From Treponema sp. (GTDB lineage Bacteria; Spirochaetota; Spirochaetia; Treponematales; Treponemataceae), in NCBI GenBank assembly GCA_024402665.1, contig JAKSTI010000007.1, forward strand, positions 1-64,000: a stretch of 64,000 nucleotides of DNA, written 5' to 3'. A program made the translations under genes and the position numbers. Below the pieces are notes generated by a model that searched no databases, was not told the origin of the DNA, and saw only the letters and a list, made by a program, of their open reading frames with translations. Numbering within the stretch: position 1 is the first letter of the stretch; every line of letters starts with the position of its first letter. Of the stretch, positions 25,840 to 34,275 are shown in pieces.

Positions 25840-26061
25840 CTATTTTACTAATACAGTTGCATCTTTTTTAAGAATAACTGTAATGAGGTCAACTAACCAA
25901 AGGATACCGAAGAAGTTTGCTGTGAAAATCTGCAATACACCAATAATCATTGGAACTAATTTTCCAGAAGTAAGTCTTCTTAAGATTCCGTAAATATCAT
26001 AGATAATTACGAGGATGATTTTCAAAATCCAATCCATTGATTTAATACCTGATTTAGCCAT
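25840..26061 (-). CDS. Small two- or three-helix membrane protein
   Basis: 73 residues from the ATG at 26061, which has a GGAGG SD sequence; the longer frame upstream is rejected because it overlaps the promoter. Two or three hydrophobic segments (WILKIILVIIYDIYGI, KLVPMIIGVLQIF, FFGILWLVDLITVIL) and a lysine-rich tail. It has the size and feel of small Pmp3/TM2-like membrane proteins, but I cannot assign a family. It is monocistronic with its own promoter. Confidence 0.7.
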   Translation of the reverse strand: MAKSGIKSMDWILKIILVIIYDIYGILRRLTSGKLVPMIIGVLQIFTANFFGILWLVDLITVILKKDATVLVK

Positions 26062-26092
26062 TGATAGCCTCCAAAAAATAGTTTGTATTTTA

Positions 26093-26121
26093 ATTATAAA
26101 CCTCATAAATCAAAAAGGCAA
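26093..26121 (-). promoter_or_regulatory. Promoter for small membrane protein
   Basis: Minus strand TTGCCT (26116-26121), 17-bp spacer, TATAAT (26093-26098). Confidence 0.7.
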
Positions 26122-26167
26122 AAAAAAAGGATTAAAATCAATCAAAAAAATTGATTCTAATCCTTTT
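26119..26167 (-). terminator. Terminator after purA
   Basis: A 17-18 bp near-perfect stem with one A-C mismatch; on the minus strand it ends in a long T run. It overlaps the -35 region of the next gene. Confidence 0.85.
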
Positions 26168-26196
26168 GTAAAATCAGACTAAACCTTTATGAAGAT

Positions 26197-27477
26197 TTAT
26201 TTGTTTCTGAAAATAATGTCAGATCTTGCTGGACCGTTTGAAATCATTGTAATTGGGTAACCAATTTTTTCTTCAACGAATTCAATGTATTTTCTACAGT
26301 TTTCTGGAAGATCTTCGTATTTTTTAATTCCACGAATATCCTGTTTCCATCCTGGGAGAACTTCTAATACAGGTTTTGCTTTTTCAAGTTTAGTTGTTGT
26401 TGGGAAGTCTGTTGTAACTTTTCCGTCAATTTCGTATCCAACACAAACTGGAATCTTATCAAGGTAACCAAGAACGTCAAGAACAGTAAATGCAACATCT
26501 GTTGTTCCCTGCATTCTACAACCGTATTTTGTAGCAACAATATCAAGCCAACCCATACGACGTGGACGACCAGTTGTAGCACCAAATTCACCACCGTCAC
26601 CACCGCGTTTTCTTAATTCATCAGCTTCTTCACCAAAGATTTCACTAACGAATGCACCAGCACCTACAGCACTTGAGTAAGCTTTTACTACAGTAACAAT
26701 CTGTTTGATTTCATATGGAGGAATACCAGCACCAATTGCACCGTATCCTGCCAATGTTGAAGATGAAGTTACCATTGGATAAATACCGTGATCTGGGTCT
26801 TTCAATGAACCTAACTGACCTTCAAGAAGGATGTTTTTACCAGCTTTAATTGCTTCATGAAGATAAGCTGATGTATCGCAAACGAATGGTTCTACCATTT
26901 TCTTCCATTCCATAAGAGTGTTGAAGATTTCGTCTGCCTTTAATAATGGTTTGTGATAAAGGTGTTCAAGAAGAACGTTTTTCTGAACAATAACGCGTTC
27001 AATTTTTTCTTTCAATGCAACTTCATCAAAAAGTTCGCTTACCTGGAAACCGATTTTTGCATATTTATCTGAATAGAATGGTGCAATACCAGATTTTGTT
27101 GAACCAAAAGATTTTCCTGCAAGACGTGCTTCTTCGTATGTATCAAAAAGTACGTGATATGGCATAACCATCTGAGCTCTGTCAGAAACTAAAAGTTTTG
27201 GCATTGGAACGTTTTTGTCTGTAATAGATTTAACTTCCTTGAACAAAGTAGGAATATCAAGAGCTACACCGTTTCCAATAATACTTGTTGTGTGATCATA
27301 GAAAACTCCAGATGGCAATGTGTGCAATGCAAATTTTCCATAATTGTTTACAATAGTGTGGCCTGCATTTGCTCCACCCTGAAATCTAATGATGATGTCT
27401 GCTTTTTCAGCAAGCATGTCAGTAATTTTACCTTTACCTTCATCACCCCAGTTAGCTCCAACTACAGCTCTAACCAT
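26197..27477 (-). CDS. purA: Adenylosuccinate synthetase
   Basis: 426 residues, full length. Family motifs are clear: GANWGDEGKGKITDML (phosphate loop), QGGANAGHTIV, FGSTKSGIAPFYSDK, LLEGQLGSLKDPDHGIYPMVTSS and TTGRPRRMGWLD. It makes adenylosuccinate from IMP, aspartate and GTP, the first committed step to AMP. GGAGG SD sequence before the ATG; terminator downstream. It appears to be a single-gene unit in this AT-rich neighbourhood. Confidence 0.98.
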   Translation of the reverse strand: MVRAVVGANWGDEGKGKITDMLAEKADIIIRFQGGANAGHTIVNNYGKFALHTLPSGVFYDHTTSIIGNGVALDIPTLFKEVKSITDKNVPMPKLLVSDRAQMVMPYHVLFDTYEEARLAGKSFGSTKSGIAPFYSDKYAKIGFQVSELFDEVALKEKIERVIVQKNVLLEHLYHKPLLKADEIFNTLMEWKKMVEPFVCDTSAYLHEAIKAGKNILLEGQLGSLKDPDHGIYPMVTSSSTLAGYGAIGAGIPPYEIKQIVTVVKAYSSAVGAGAFVSEIFGEEADELRKRGGDGGEFGATTGRPRRMGWLDIVATKYGCRMQGTTDVAFTVLDVLGYLDKIPVCVGYEIDGKVTTDFPTTTKLEKAKPVLEVLPGWKQDIRGIKKYEDLPENCRKYIEFVEEKIGYPITMISNGPARSDIIFRNK

Positions 27478-27604
27478 ATCAATATACCTCCAAAAAAGAT
27501 TACTATTTCAAAAAAGGGCAGTTTTTTGCCCAAACCGTTAGAATTATATAATAAAATTTAATATAAGTAAAATCAATAATAATTATATATTTTATAAGAT
27601 TTGC

Positions 27605-28486
27605 TTATATCAAAAGTTCAATGAAGGCACTGGCTGCTTTTGACAGAGGGATTTTACTGTCAGAAATAACGCATATATCTCTTTTAGGAATCTGTTTTTC
27701 AAATTCAAGTTTGAACAGTCTGCCGGCTGCAATTTCTTCTTTTGCAAAATCTTCTACAACGCAGCCAATCCCAAGGTTTCTTACGGCAAACTGAGTTACA
27801 ATGGAACTAGTTGCAAGTTCAAATTCTGGATTAAGAGTAACGTTGTTTCTTAATAAAAAGTCATCTATATACTTGCGGGAACTTGTTTTAGTTTCAAGAC
27901 AAATGAAAGGGTAATCTTTTAATGTTTTAAAACTGATTTTTTTTCCTTTTAATTCTTTGAATTTTTCGCCTGCAACAAATATGTCCTGGATATTGCGGCC
28001 TTTGTAAACCTGGAGTCTGTCTTGTGTTTCAAAAGGGGAGCTTACAACACCAAAGTCAATTCGTCCTGCCAGAAGATGGTCTATTGTGCTTGGGGTAGGG
28101 GCGTTTGTTACAGAAACTTTTACTTTTGGATACAGGCTGTGATATTTTTCAAGATAAGGCAGAAGATAAAACTGAAGAGTCATATCTGATGCCCCGATTC
28201 TCAGTTCACCTCTGTCCAGATTTAATGTTTCCTGAAGTTTCTTTTCTCCCTGTAAAATATTTTCATAGCCGATTTTTACATATTCATATAATTCCTGACC
28301 TTCCTGAGTTAAAGTTACTCCTTTTGTAGTTCTTACAAAAACAGGAATCCCCAGACTGTCTTCCAGCTGTTTTATGCTCTGGCTGACTGCCGGTTGTGAA
28401 ATGCAAAGTTCTTTTGCCGCATTTGTGATGTTGCCAGATTTTACTACGTAATAGAAGATTTTATAATATTCAAGATTTATATTCAT
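27605..28486 (-). CDS. LysR-family transcriptional regulator
   Basis: 293 residues. An N-terminal winged helix (LEYYKIFYYVVKSGNITNAAKELCISQPAVSQSIKQLEDSLGIPVFVRTTKGVTLT) and a periplasmic-binding-protein-like effector domain from about residue 90. It lies downstream of ilvC on the same strand, not divergent from it as ilvY is in E. coli, and the ilvC terminator separates the two, so a link to ilvC is only possible. The effector is unknown. Confidence 0.92.
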   Translation of the reverse strand: MNINLEYYKIFYYVVKSGNITNAAKELCISQPAVSQSIKQLEDSLGIPVFVRTTKGVTLTQEGQELYEYVKIGYENILQGEKKLQETLNLDRGELRIGASDMTLQFYLLPYLEKYHSLYPKVKVSVTNAPTPSTIDHLLAGRIDFGVVSSPFETQDRLQVYKGRNIQDIFVAGEKFKELKGKKISFKTLKDYPFICLETKTSSRKYIDDFLLRNNVTLNPEFELATSSIVTQFAVRNLGIGCVVEDFAKEEIAAGRLFKLEFEKQIPKRDICVISDSKIPLSKAASAFIELLI

Positions 28487-28544
28487 TTTGCCCTAATCTC
28501 CACAAAAAACACGTGGGTACACCAACAGTATACACACCGCATAT

Positions 28545-28576
28545 AAAAAAAGCCACTTCAAAATGAAGTGGCTTTT
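28545..28576 (-). terminator. Terminator downstream of ilvC
   Basis: A perfect 9-bp stem (GCCACTTCA / TGAAGTGGC) with a 3-nt loop; on the minus strand it is followed by seven Ts. It lies about 180 bases after the ilvC stop, beyond the hairpin cluster. Confidence 0.85.
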
Positions 28577-28581
28577 GATGA

Positions 28582-28768
28582 ATTCTACAAAGTAAAATCA
28601 AAGTTTTTCCTGCGAGTTTTGCAAAGCAAAACTCGTTGGTATTATAATTTTACAAAGTAAAATTATAATACCGGTTTCATTGCTGTCATGGCACAGGCTG
28701 CCAGTTAATTTTTTAACGTCAATGGCTTTTGCCTGTGCCTCCAGTTTTGTAATAAATTACAAAACTGG
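28582..28768. repeat. Cluster of hairpins downstream of ilvC
   Basis: Successive palindromes: 28613-28635 (CGAGTTTTGC-AAA-GCAAAACTCG), 28638-28672 (16-bp perfect arms around AAA), GGCACAGGC/GCCTGTGCC arms at 28690-28739, and 28741-28768 (13-bp arms), the last containing the ilvC stop codon. Two share a TTTT(A/G)CAAAG(T/C)AAAA core. Their role is unknown. Confidence 0.7.
28663..28689 (-). pseudogene. Remnant copy of the ilvC 3' end
   Basis: The minus strand reads ATG-ACA-GCA-ATG-AAA-CCG-GTA-TTA-TAA, i.e. [12 protein letters not shown], exactly the last eight residues of IlvC 90 bases upstream. The last three codons differ only at synonymous positions (ccg/cca, gta/gtt, tta/ttg). It is too short to be a gene; it looks like the tail left from a second ilvC allele. 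Confidence 0.55.
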
Positions 28769-30235
28769 TTTCATTGCTGTCATGTAAGCGCGGAGTTTAC
28801 GTCCAACAACTTCAATTGGATGATTTCTGATTTCTGCGTTTACAGAAACTAATTCACCATTGCTTACGCCGTTGTCTTTGAGTGTAAGGCCTTTACCAAT
28901 AACGTCTGTGTGGAGTTTTGGCATTAAGTCTTTTGCCATCATTGGAGCTGCAACACGTGCAAAGAGGTAACATCCGTATTCAGCTGTATCAGAAATTACT
29001 TTGTTCATTTCGTACAAGCGTTTGCGGTCAATAAGGTTAGCAATAAGAGGAACTTCGTGGAGTGATTCATAGTAAGCAGATTCTTCTTTAATACCAGCAT
29101 CAACCATTGTTTCGAATGCCAATTCACAACCAGCTTTAATCATAGCAACCATCAAGATACCTTTATCAAAGTATTCCTGTTCGCTGATTTCTTCTGTTGA
29201 TTCTTTATTGTTTTCGAAAGCAAGTTTACCTGTTTCTTCACGCCATGTAAGGAGGTTTTTATCTCCATTTGCCCAGTCTTTCATCATTGTGCTAGAGAAT
29301 TCTCCAGAAATGATGTCATCCATGTGTTTCTGATAGAGTGGAGCAAGCAAAGTTTTGATTTCTTTGGAAAGAGCATTAGCTTTGATTTTTGCAGGGTTAG
29401 AAAGGCGATCCATCATACCTGTTACGCCACCCCATTTAAGAGCTTCAGAAATTACATTCCAACCGTGCATAAGGAATTTTGTAGCATATTCAGGAGAGAT
29501 TCCTTCTTCAATCATTTTGTCGTAACAAACGATTGTACCAGCCTGGAGCATACCACAAAGAATTGTCTGTTCACCCATAAGGTCAGATTTAACTTCAGCA
29601 ACAAAGTCAGATTCAAGAACACCAGCTTTTGAACCGCCCATACCAACGGCCAAAGCTTTAGCAATTGCCCAACCTTTTCCTTCTGGGTCGTTTGCTGGAT
29701 GTACAGCGATAAGATCAGGTACACCAAATCCACGTTCAAATTCGTGATAAACTTCTGTACCAGGTCCTTTAGGAGCACACATTACAACAGTAATATCATC
29801 ACGGATAATCATACCTTCTTCAATCATGTTGAATCCGTGTGAGTACCACAATGCAGCACCTTTCTTCATTCTTTTCATAACTTCTGAAATAACAGGAGTA
29901 TGCTGCTTATCTGGAGTCAAGTTACCAACTAAGTCAGCTGTTGGAATCATTTCATCATATGTACCAACTTTAAAACCGTTTTCTGTAGCGTTTTTCCAAG
30001 ACTGACGTTTTTCTGCAATAGCAGATTCGCGGAGTGCATAAGAAACATCCAAACCTGAATCACGGAGACACATACCCTGGTTAAGACCCTGAGCACCACA
30101 ACCTACGATTACGATTTTCTTTCCTTTAAGAGCGTTTACTCCATCAGCGAATTCTTCTTTAGCCATTGAACGACAATGTCCTAACTGAAGACGAGCTACA
30201 CGCCAAGGAATTTTGTTGAAATAATTTTCACCCAT
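28757..30235 (-). CDS. ilvC: Ketol-acid reductoisomerase, class II
   Basis: 492 residues, the size of the long (E. coli-like) KARI class with a duplicated C-terminal domain. Visible motifs: [14 protein letters not shown] (NADPH loop), [15 protein letters not shown] (phosphate-binding residues), [24 protein letters not shown] and [18 protein letters not shown] (magnesium-binding Asp/Glu). It converts acetolactate and acetohydroxybutyrate to the dihydroxy acids of valine and isoleucine synthesis. GAGGT SD sequence. The stop codon sits within a 13-bp-arm hairpin, and a recoded tail copy follows. Confidence 0.97.
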   Translation of the reverse strand: MGENYFNKIPWRVARLQLGHCRSMAKEEFADGVNALKGKKIVIVGCGAQGLNQGMCLRDSGLDVSYALRESAIAEKRQSWKNATENGFKVGTYDEMIPTADLVGNLTPDKQHTPVISEVMKRMKKGAALWYSHGFNMIEEGMIIRDDITVVMCAPKGPGTEVYHEFERGFGVPDLIAVHPANDPEGKGWAIAKALAVGMGGSKAGVLESDFVAEVKSDLMGEQTILCGMLQAGTIVCYDKMIEEGISPEYATKFLMHGWNVISEALKWGGVTGMMDRLSNPAKIKANALSKEIKTLLAPLYQKHMDDIISGEFSSTMMKDWANGDKNLLTWREETGKLAFENNKESTEEISEQEYFDKGILMVAMIKAGCELAFETMVDAGIKEESAYYESLHEVPLIANLIDRKRLYEMNKVISDTAEYGCYLFARVAAPMMAKDLMPKLHTDVIGKGLTLKDNGVSNGELVSVNAEIRNHPIEVVGRKLRAYMTAMKPVL

Positions 30236-30393
30236 ATTAATACCTCATAATATACTGGGCACTTCCTGTTATACAGAAAATGCGTTTTGTACAATAATAT
30301 GATTATTATTTTACATAATAAGTAATATTGCGTAAAGTGTATAAATACTTTATTTTAAAAGTATAATTAAATTTTTTAAGGAGTGTTAAGTTT

Positions 30394-31317
30394 ATGAGTG
30401 AAAATCAGAACGATATGCTTGAAGTTGTTGATAATCAGTCTGGTAATAAGGATCCAGGAAGAATGGCAAAAGCTGCTGCCCGTGCAAGTCTTAAAGGTCG
30501 CTGGGGAAAATCTGCAGTTATTTCATTACAGTTTGTTCTTACAATGATTCCTTTTATTATATTCTATGGTCTCTTTATTGCCGTTTCATTTGCTTCTGCT
30601 AGTGATGATAGTACTGGTGATTTTGTTAATAGATGCATGTTTGGCGGTGGAGCAGGTCTTTTGACTTTTTTGGGACTTTTTCTTCTGTTTTATGTATTAA
30701 TGCTGGCATATATTTATGTTATTGTTCCTGTATTGACTTATTCTTTCTACAGATGTGCTCCAATGTTTGCAGATAAGAATATGACTTTGTCTGCAAAAGA
30801 ATTCTGGAAAGGTTTTAAATTCTTTGGTCGTGGTCTTGGTCTTTTCTGGTGGAATGCTTTATGGCTTTTCCTCTGGGAACTTGCAGGTATTGGAATAGGA
30901 GCAGTTATTGGATTTGTCTTCGGATTAGCTACTAATGCTTCTGTTGCAGGTTTGTTCATTCCAGTTATTGTTTTTGGTTTTGTAATCTGGAAATCTTATT
31001 CATATTCAATGGCTTTCTTTGTTGCTGTTGATTATCCAAATATTCCTGTAACTCAGACTTTGAATGCAAGTAAAGTTGTTACTGAAGACAGTAAATTCTA
31101 TCTTTTCTGTTTTGATTTGTCATTTATTGGATGGTATTTGCTTTGTATCCTTTCTTTAGGAATTGGAATGTTGTGGTTAGCTCCATATTATGTTACTTCA
31201 AAGTACAACCTTTTCAGAACAATGGTTCCTTCCAGTATTACAAACTTTGAAAGAAAATTTCCTGAAGTTGCACAGTTAAATGCCCCTTCAGAAAATTTAT
31301 CAAAAGAACAGGAATAG
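30394..31317 (+). CDS. DUF975-like multi-pass membrane protein
   Basis: 307 residues. A polar N-terminus with AKAAARASLKGRWGKSAVISL, the type of start seen in DUF975 family proteins, then five or six membrane helices (about 45-68, 85-118, 145-195, 235-265). The C-terminus is polar. Function is unknown for the family. AAGGAG SD sequence 11 bases before the ATG. The gene is divergent from ilvC and convergent with the GH5 gene, from which it is separated by 18 bases. Confidence 0.72.
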   Translation: MSENQNDMLEVVDNQSGNKDPGRMAKAAARASLKGRWGKSAVISLQFVLTMIPFIIFYGLFIAVSFASASDDSTGDFVNRCMFGGGAGLLTFLGLFLLFYVLMLAYIYVIVPVLTYSFYRCAPMFADKNMTLSAKEFWKGFKFFGRGLGLFWWNALWLFLWELAGIGIGAVIGFVFGLATNASVAGLFIPVIVFGFVIWKSYSYSMAFFVAVDYPNIPVTQTLNASKVVTEDSKFYLFCFDLSFIGWYLLCILSLGIGMLWLAPYYVTSKYNLFRTMVPSSITNFERKFPEVAQLNAPSENLSKEQE

Positions 31318-31335
31318 AATATATAAAATAATAGT

Positions 31336-32535
31336 CTATTTTGCGGCTTCTACAATTGCATTTAAGATTTCAGGGAAATACCATTTCTGAGCACTGCGAT
31401 TGTAGTAGCCAAAACGTTCCCCTTCATTTTTACTTGGTGCACTCTGACCATTATCCCAGAGAACACAAGTAATTCCATATTTTTTAGCCTGTGAAATATA
31501 GAAACTGAACCAGTTTACACGAGCTTCAAGGTTATCTTTATTTGTTGCCCCGTATTCACCAATTACAACAGGAATCCCTTTAGAAATAAACTCTGTATCA
31601 AGTCTCTTGAAAAGTGAATTAAGTTCAATCTTGTGGATGTTGGCAAAAATATTAACTCCAGGTGCTTCCATTGCAAATTTATAAGGTGAATATGCGTGGA
31701 TAGAAATAATAAGTCTGTCTGCAATAACATCTTTTGGCAATCTGAATGCCTTGTCTGTAACAGAATCAAGTGATGCTGCAAGGCCTGGAATCATGATAAA
31801 TCGTTTTTTGTTGTTTCCGCCGCTTGCTCTGATTGTATCAACAGCAACCTGATTCAATTTATTAAGACATTCAGCTTCTTCTGCATATTCTTTTGAAGAT
31901 TTGTCATTTGACCATTCGTGTCTTGTATTTCTCATACGAGGTTCGTTCAAAACTTCAAAAATTAGGTGTTCATCGTATCCGTTATTAAAAGCAAGTGAAA
32001 TCTGAGCCCAGATGTTTGAAATAAATCTTTCTGATTCAGCATAATTTGCTTCTGTAGGATAGTAGCCTTTTCCTTTTGGAATTGGTGCGTTTCTTTCGTA
32101 GTTATCGTGATGGATATTCAAAATAACATACATCTTTGCATCAATTGCCCAGTCAACAACAGTTTTTACACGAGTCATCCATTCAGGATCAACAGTGTAG
32201 TTGTTATCAATAAGGTGATTAGACCAGGATACAGGAATACGGATTGTTTTAATTCCAGAAGCAGCCAGTTTGTCAATCATTGGTTTAGTTGTTTTTGGCA
32301 TACCCCAGCATGTTTCAGAAGCCATTCCCTTTGTACTGTTTGCATCGAATGTGTTACCAAGGTTCCATCCAGTTTTCATATCCTTTACAAACTGAAGTCC
32401 TTTTACATCATGAAATGTAACAGCAGCTTTTTTATCTGCCACTGCCTTTGCTTTATTAAATTCTGTTGCAGGTGCCGCATTTAATAAAACTAAAGTTACG
32501 AGCCCTCCAACTAAAGTAGAAATAAGTTTTTTCAT
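31336..32535 (-). CDS. Secreted GH5 endoglucanase (subfamily 4-like)
   Basis: 399 residues from the ATG at 32535 (GGAGG SD sequence). Signal peptide of about 22 residues (KKLISTLVGGLVTLVLLNAAPA). The (beta/alpha)8 GH5 barrel shows GWNLGNTFDA, RIPVSWSNHL, NIHHDN, the acid/base FEVLNEPR (Glu198) and nucleophile VIGEYGA (Glu327). It should cut beta-1,4-glucan, and possibly xyloglucan or mixed-linkage glucan, outside the cytoplasm. No carbohydrate-binding module, dockerin or lipobox is attached. Products would feed the GH94 phosphorylase. Confidence 0.94.
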   Translation of the reverse strand: MKKLISTLVGGLVTLVLLNAAPATEFNKAKAVADKKAAVTFHDVKGLQFVKDMKTGWNLGNTFDANSTKGMASETCWGMPKTTKPMIDKLAASGIKTIRIPVSWSNHLIDNNYTVDPEWMTRVKTVVDWAIDAKMYVILNIHHDNYERNAPIPKGKGYYPTEANYAESERFISNIWAQISLAFNNGYDEHLIFEVLNEPRMRNTRHEWSNDKSSKEYAEEAECLNKLNQVAVDTIRASGGNNKKRFIMIPGLAASLDSVTDKAFRLPKDVIADRLIISIHAYSPYKFAMEAPGVNIFANIHKIELNSLFKRLDTEFISKGIPVVIGEYGATNKDNLEARVNWFSFYISQAKKYGITCVLWDNGQSAPSKNEGERFGYYNRSAQKWYFPEILNAIVEAAK

Positions 32536-32623
32536 GGAATCCTCCAAATTCTTCTATGAAAATTAAATAATAAAACTTTATCAACTATATAACATTCTAA
32601 ATCAGGATTGGTAATACTTCAAC

Positions 32624-32652
32624 TTGAGAAAATAATAATTTCTTATTATATT
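32624..32652 (+). promoter_or_regulatory. Leaderless-type promoter for gene 32660
   Basis: TTGAGA (32624-32629), 17-bp spacer, TATATT (32647-32652), 7 bases, ATG. Confidence 0.7.
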
Positions 32653-32659
32653 TATTAGT

Positions 32660-34213
32660 ATGAAAACACGAACAAGTATTTTTTTATTTATAATTGCAGT
32701 CTTAATTTTAGTAGGAATTTTCTTTGTCTCAAAGCAGGTAATCAGTTCTGCTGACGGCGGCATTGTTCGTGCAAAGGTAGTTAATCCAAAATCTACTGTA
32801 GAAACTGAAACAGAAGTAACTTCAGGAAATGTTGCAACTCAGTTCCAGAATTTTGATACTTTTATTGAGCTGTATCCTTCTGAAACTTTGATTTCTTCAA
32901 TCGCCATCGACTTTAATGCAGATGCTTACGATGATGAAGTTAATATTGTTCGTAGAGCCGGAGAAAAATTCTTCTCAATCGTTCCTGGTATTTATAATCC
33001 TGAAACTTCAAAATATGACAGACTTGAATCAATTCCAACAAAGGTTTCAAATACAAAAACTTCTTCAATCACTGGTATGGATATGATTGGAGACCATAAA
33101 AACGCACTTGTGTATCAGGGTGTTGATGAAGATGAAAACAGTGTAATGCAGATTTTCATGTATATTCCTGGAGAAGATGGAAATCGCTTTATTAATATTG
33201 GAGACTTTGTTTCAGACGGTACAATTTTCGTTCAGCAGATTGAACGTGATGATTCCTACCAGCTTTCTATGGCAAGAGGAGACAGTTATTCTGTATGGGT
33301 TTATAAATCGGAAGTAGATGAACAGAATCCTTCTTCAAACAAAGCTTTGAATCAGATTCAGCAGGAATATAAATGGAATCTTATGACAATGCGCTACGAA
33401 CTTGTTCAGGAAATTAAAGTTGCTGCCAGTAGACTTGCCGCTGCCGAACTTTCTAAAATCCAGGACGGAACAGTAGAATCTTTTGCAGCCTTCCTTGATG
33501 GTTTGTGGTATAAAACAGAAAATACAGATTCTGATATGCGCTATTTCTACTTTGATTATAAAAATGGCGAAATCATTCAGTTCTATGGAAAAATTCAGGA
33601 AATCTATTTGTGGGAAGTAAGCCGTCTTCGTCACAATGGTATTTATATTTCTACAGTAAATGCTGATATTGCAAACCTTCACCGTCGTCTTGATATCAGT
33701 CTTCTTGGTGTTGATCAGATTAGAATTACACCTAGAGATGATGTAAACCTTATTATTAAGGAAGATGATATCTGGGTTGGTGTTTATAAAAAATTAAGTC
33801 TTCAGAGTACTTTTGAAGAACAGAATCAGGATGAATCAAAAGATGTTTTCAGACAGGAATTAGAAAAGGGCAGTTACTGGACTTCTTCTGATGAATCAAT
33901 GAAAATCAGTTTTGTTGATGATGTTTATACTATTACAAAAGAAGATTACGAAGAAATTGGTGTATATTCTTTCCTTACAACAGGAAGTTACAATGTAATC
34001 CAGCTTCGTTCAAATATTAACGATTCTGCATTAAAAACAACTTACAGCATGGAATTTGGTACAAAAACAGTTCCAGTGCGGGGCTCAAAAAAAGAAAAAA
34101 CTGTAATTGATTACGATACTATTACTTTGACTCCAGTGCGCATTACTCCAACAGACAGTTATTCCGTTGAAGGTGAAATTCTTACATTTACTCGTACAAT
34201 TCTTGATTCCTAG
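32660..34213 (+). CDS. Membrane-anchored hypothetical protein
   Basis: 517 residues. One N-terminal helix (about 7-25, IFLFIIAVLILVGIFFVSK) with no lipobox, then a large domain that should lie in the periplasm. The stretch IAIDFNADAYDDEVNIVRR resembles an acidic calcium-binding FG-GAP loop, and the C-terminal half repeats a short beta pattern (DDIWVGVYKKL, SMKISFVDDVYTI). Treponemal pallilysin-type adhesins were considered, but there is no HExxH motif. It is followed by alaS, which has its own promoter. Confidence 0.65.
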   Translation: MKTRTSIFLFIIAVLILVGIFFVSKQVISSADGGIVRAKVVNPKSTVETETEVTSGNVATQFQNFDTFIELYPSETLISSIAIDFNADAYDDEVNIVRRAGEKFFSIVPGIYNPETSKYDRLESIPTKVSNTKTSSITGMDMIGDHKNALVYQGVDEDENSVMQIFMYIPGEDGNRFINIGDFVSDGTIFVQQIERDDSYQLSMARGDSYSVWVYKSEVDEQNPSSNKALNQIQQEYKWNLMTMRYELVQEIKVAASRLAAAELSKIQDGTVESFAAFLDGLWYKTENTDSDMRYFYFDYKNGEIIQFYGKIQEIYLWEVSRLRHNGIYISTVNADIANLHRRLDISLLGVDQIRITPRDDVNLIIKEDDIWVGVYKKLSLQSTFEEQNQDESKDVFRQELEKGSYWTSSDESMKISFVDDVYTITKEDYEEIGVYSFLTTGSYNVIQLRSNINDSALKTTYSMEFGTKTVPVRGSKKEKTVIDYDTITLTPVRITPTDSYSVEGEILTFTRTILDS

Positions 34214-34238
34214 TTCTTCTATATTCAGATTTTTCTAA

Positions 34239-34267
34239 TTTACAATAAATAAGAAATCTAATATAAT
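34239..34267 (+). promoter_or_regulatory. Promoter for alaS
   Basis: TTTACA (34239-34244), 17-bp spacer, TATAAT (34262-34267), 8 bases, ATG; leader of at most a base or two and no SD sequence. Confidence 0.75.
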
Positions 34268-34275
34268 TTAAGATT

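Noticed and set aside
32660..34213. Pallilysin-type metallopeptidase
   Set aside because: No HExxH motif is present; only a weak acidic, FG-GAP-like segment.
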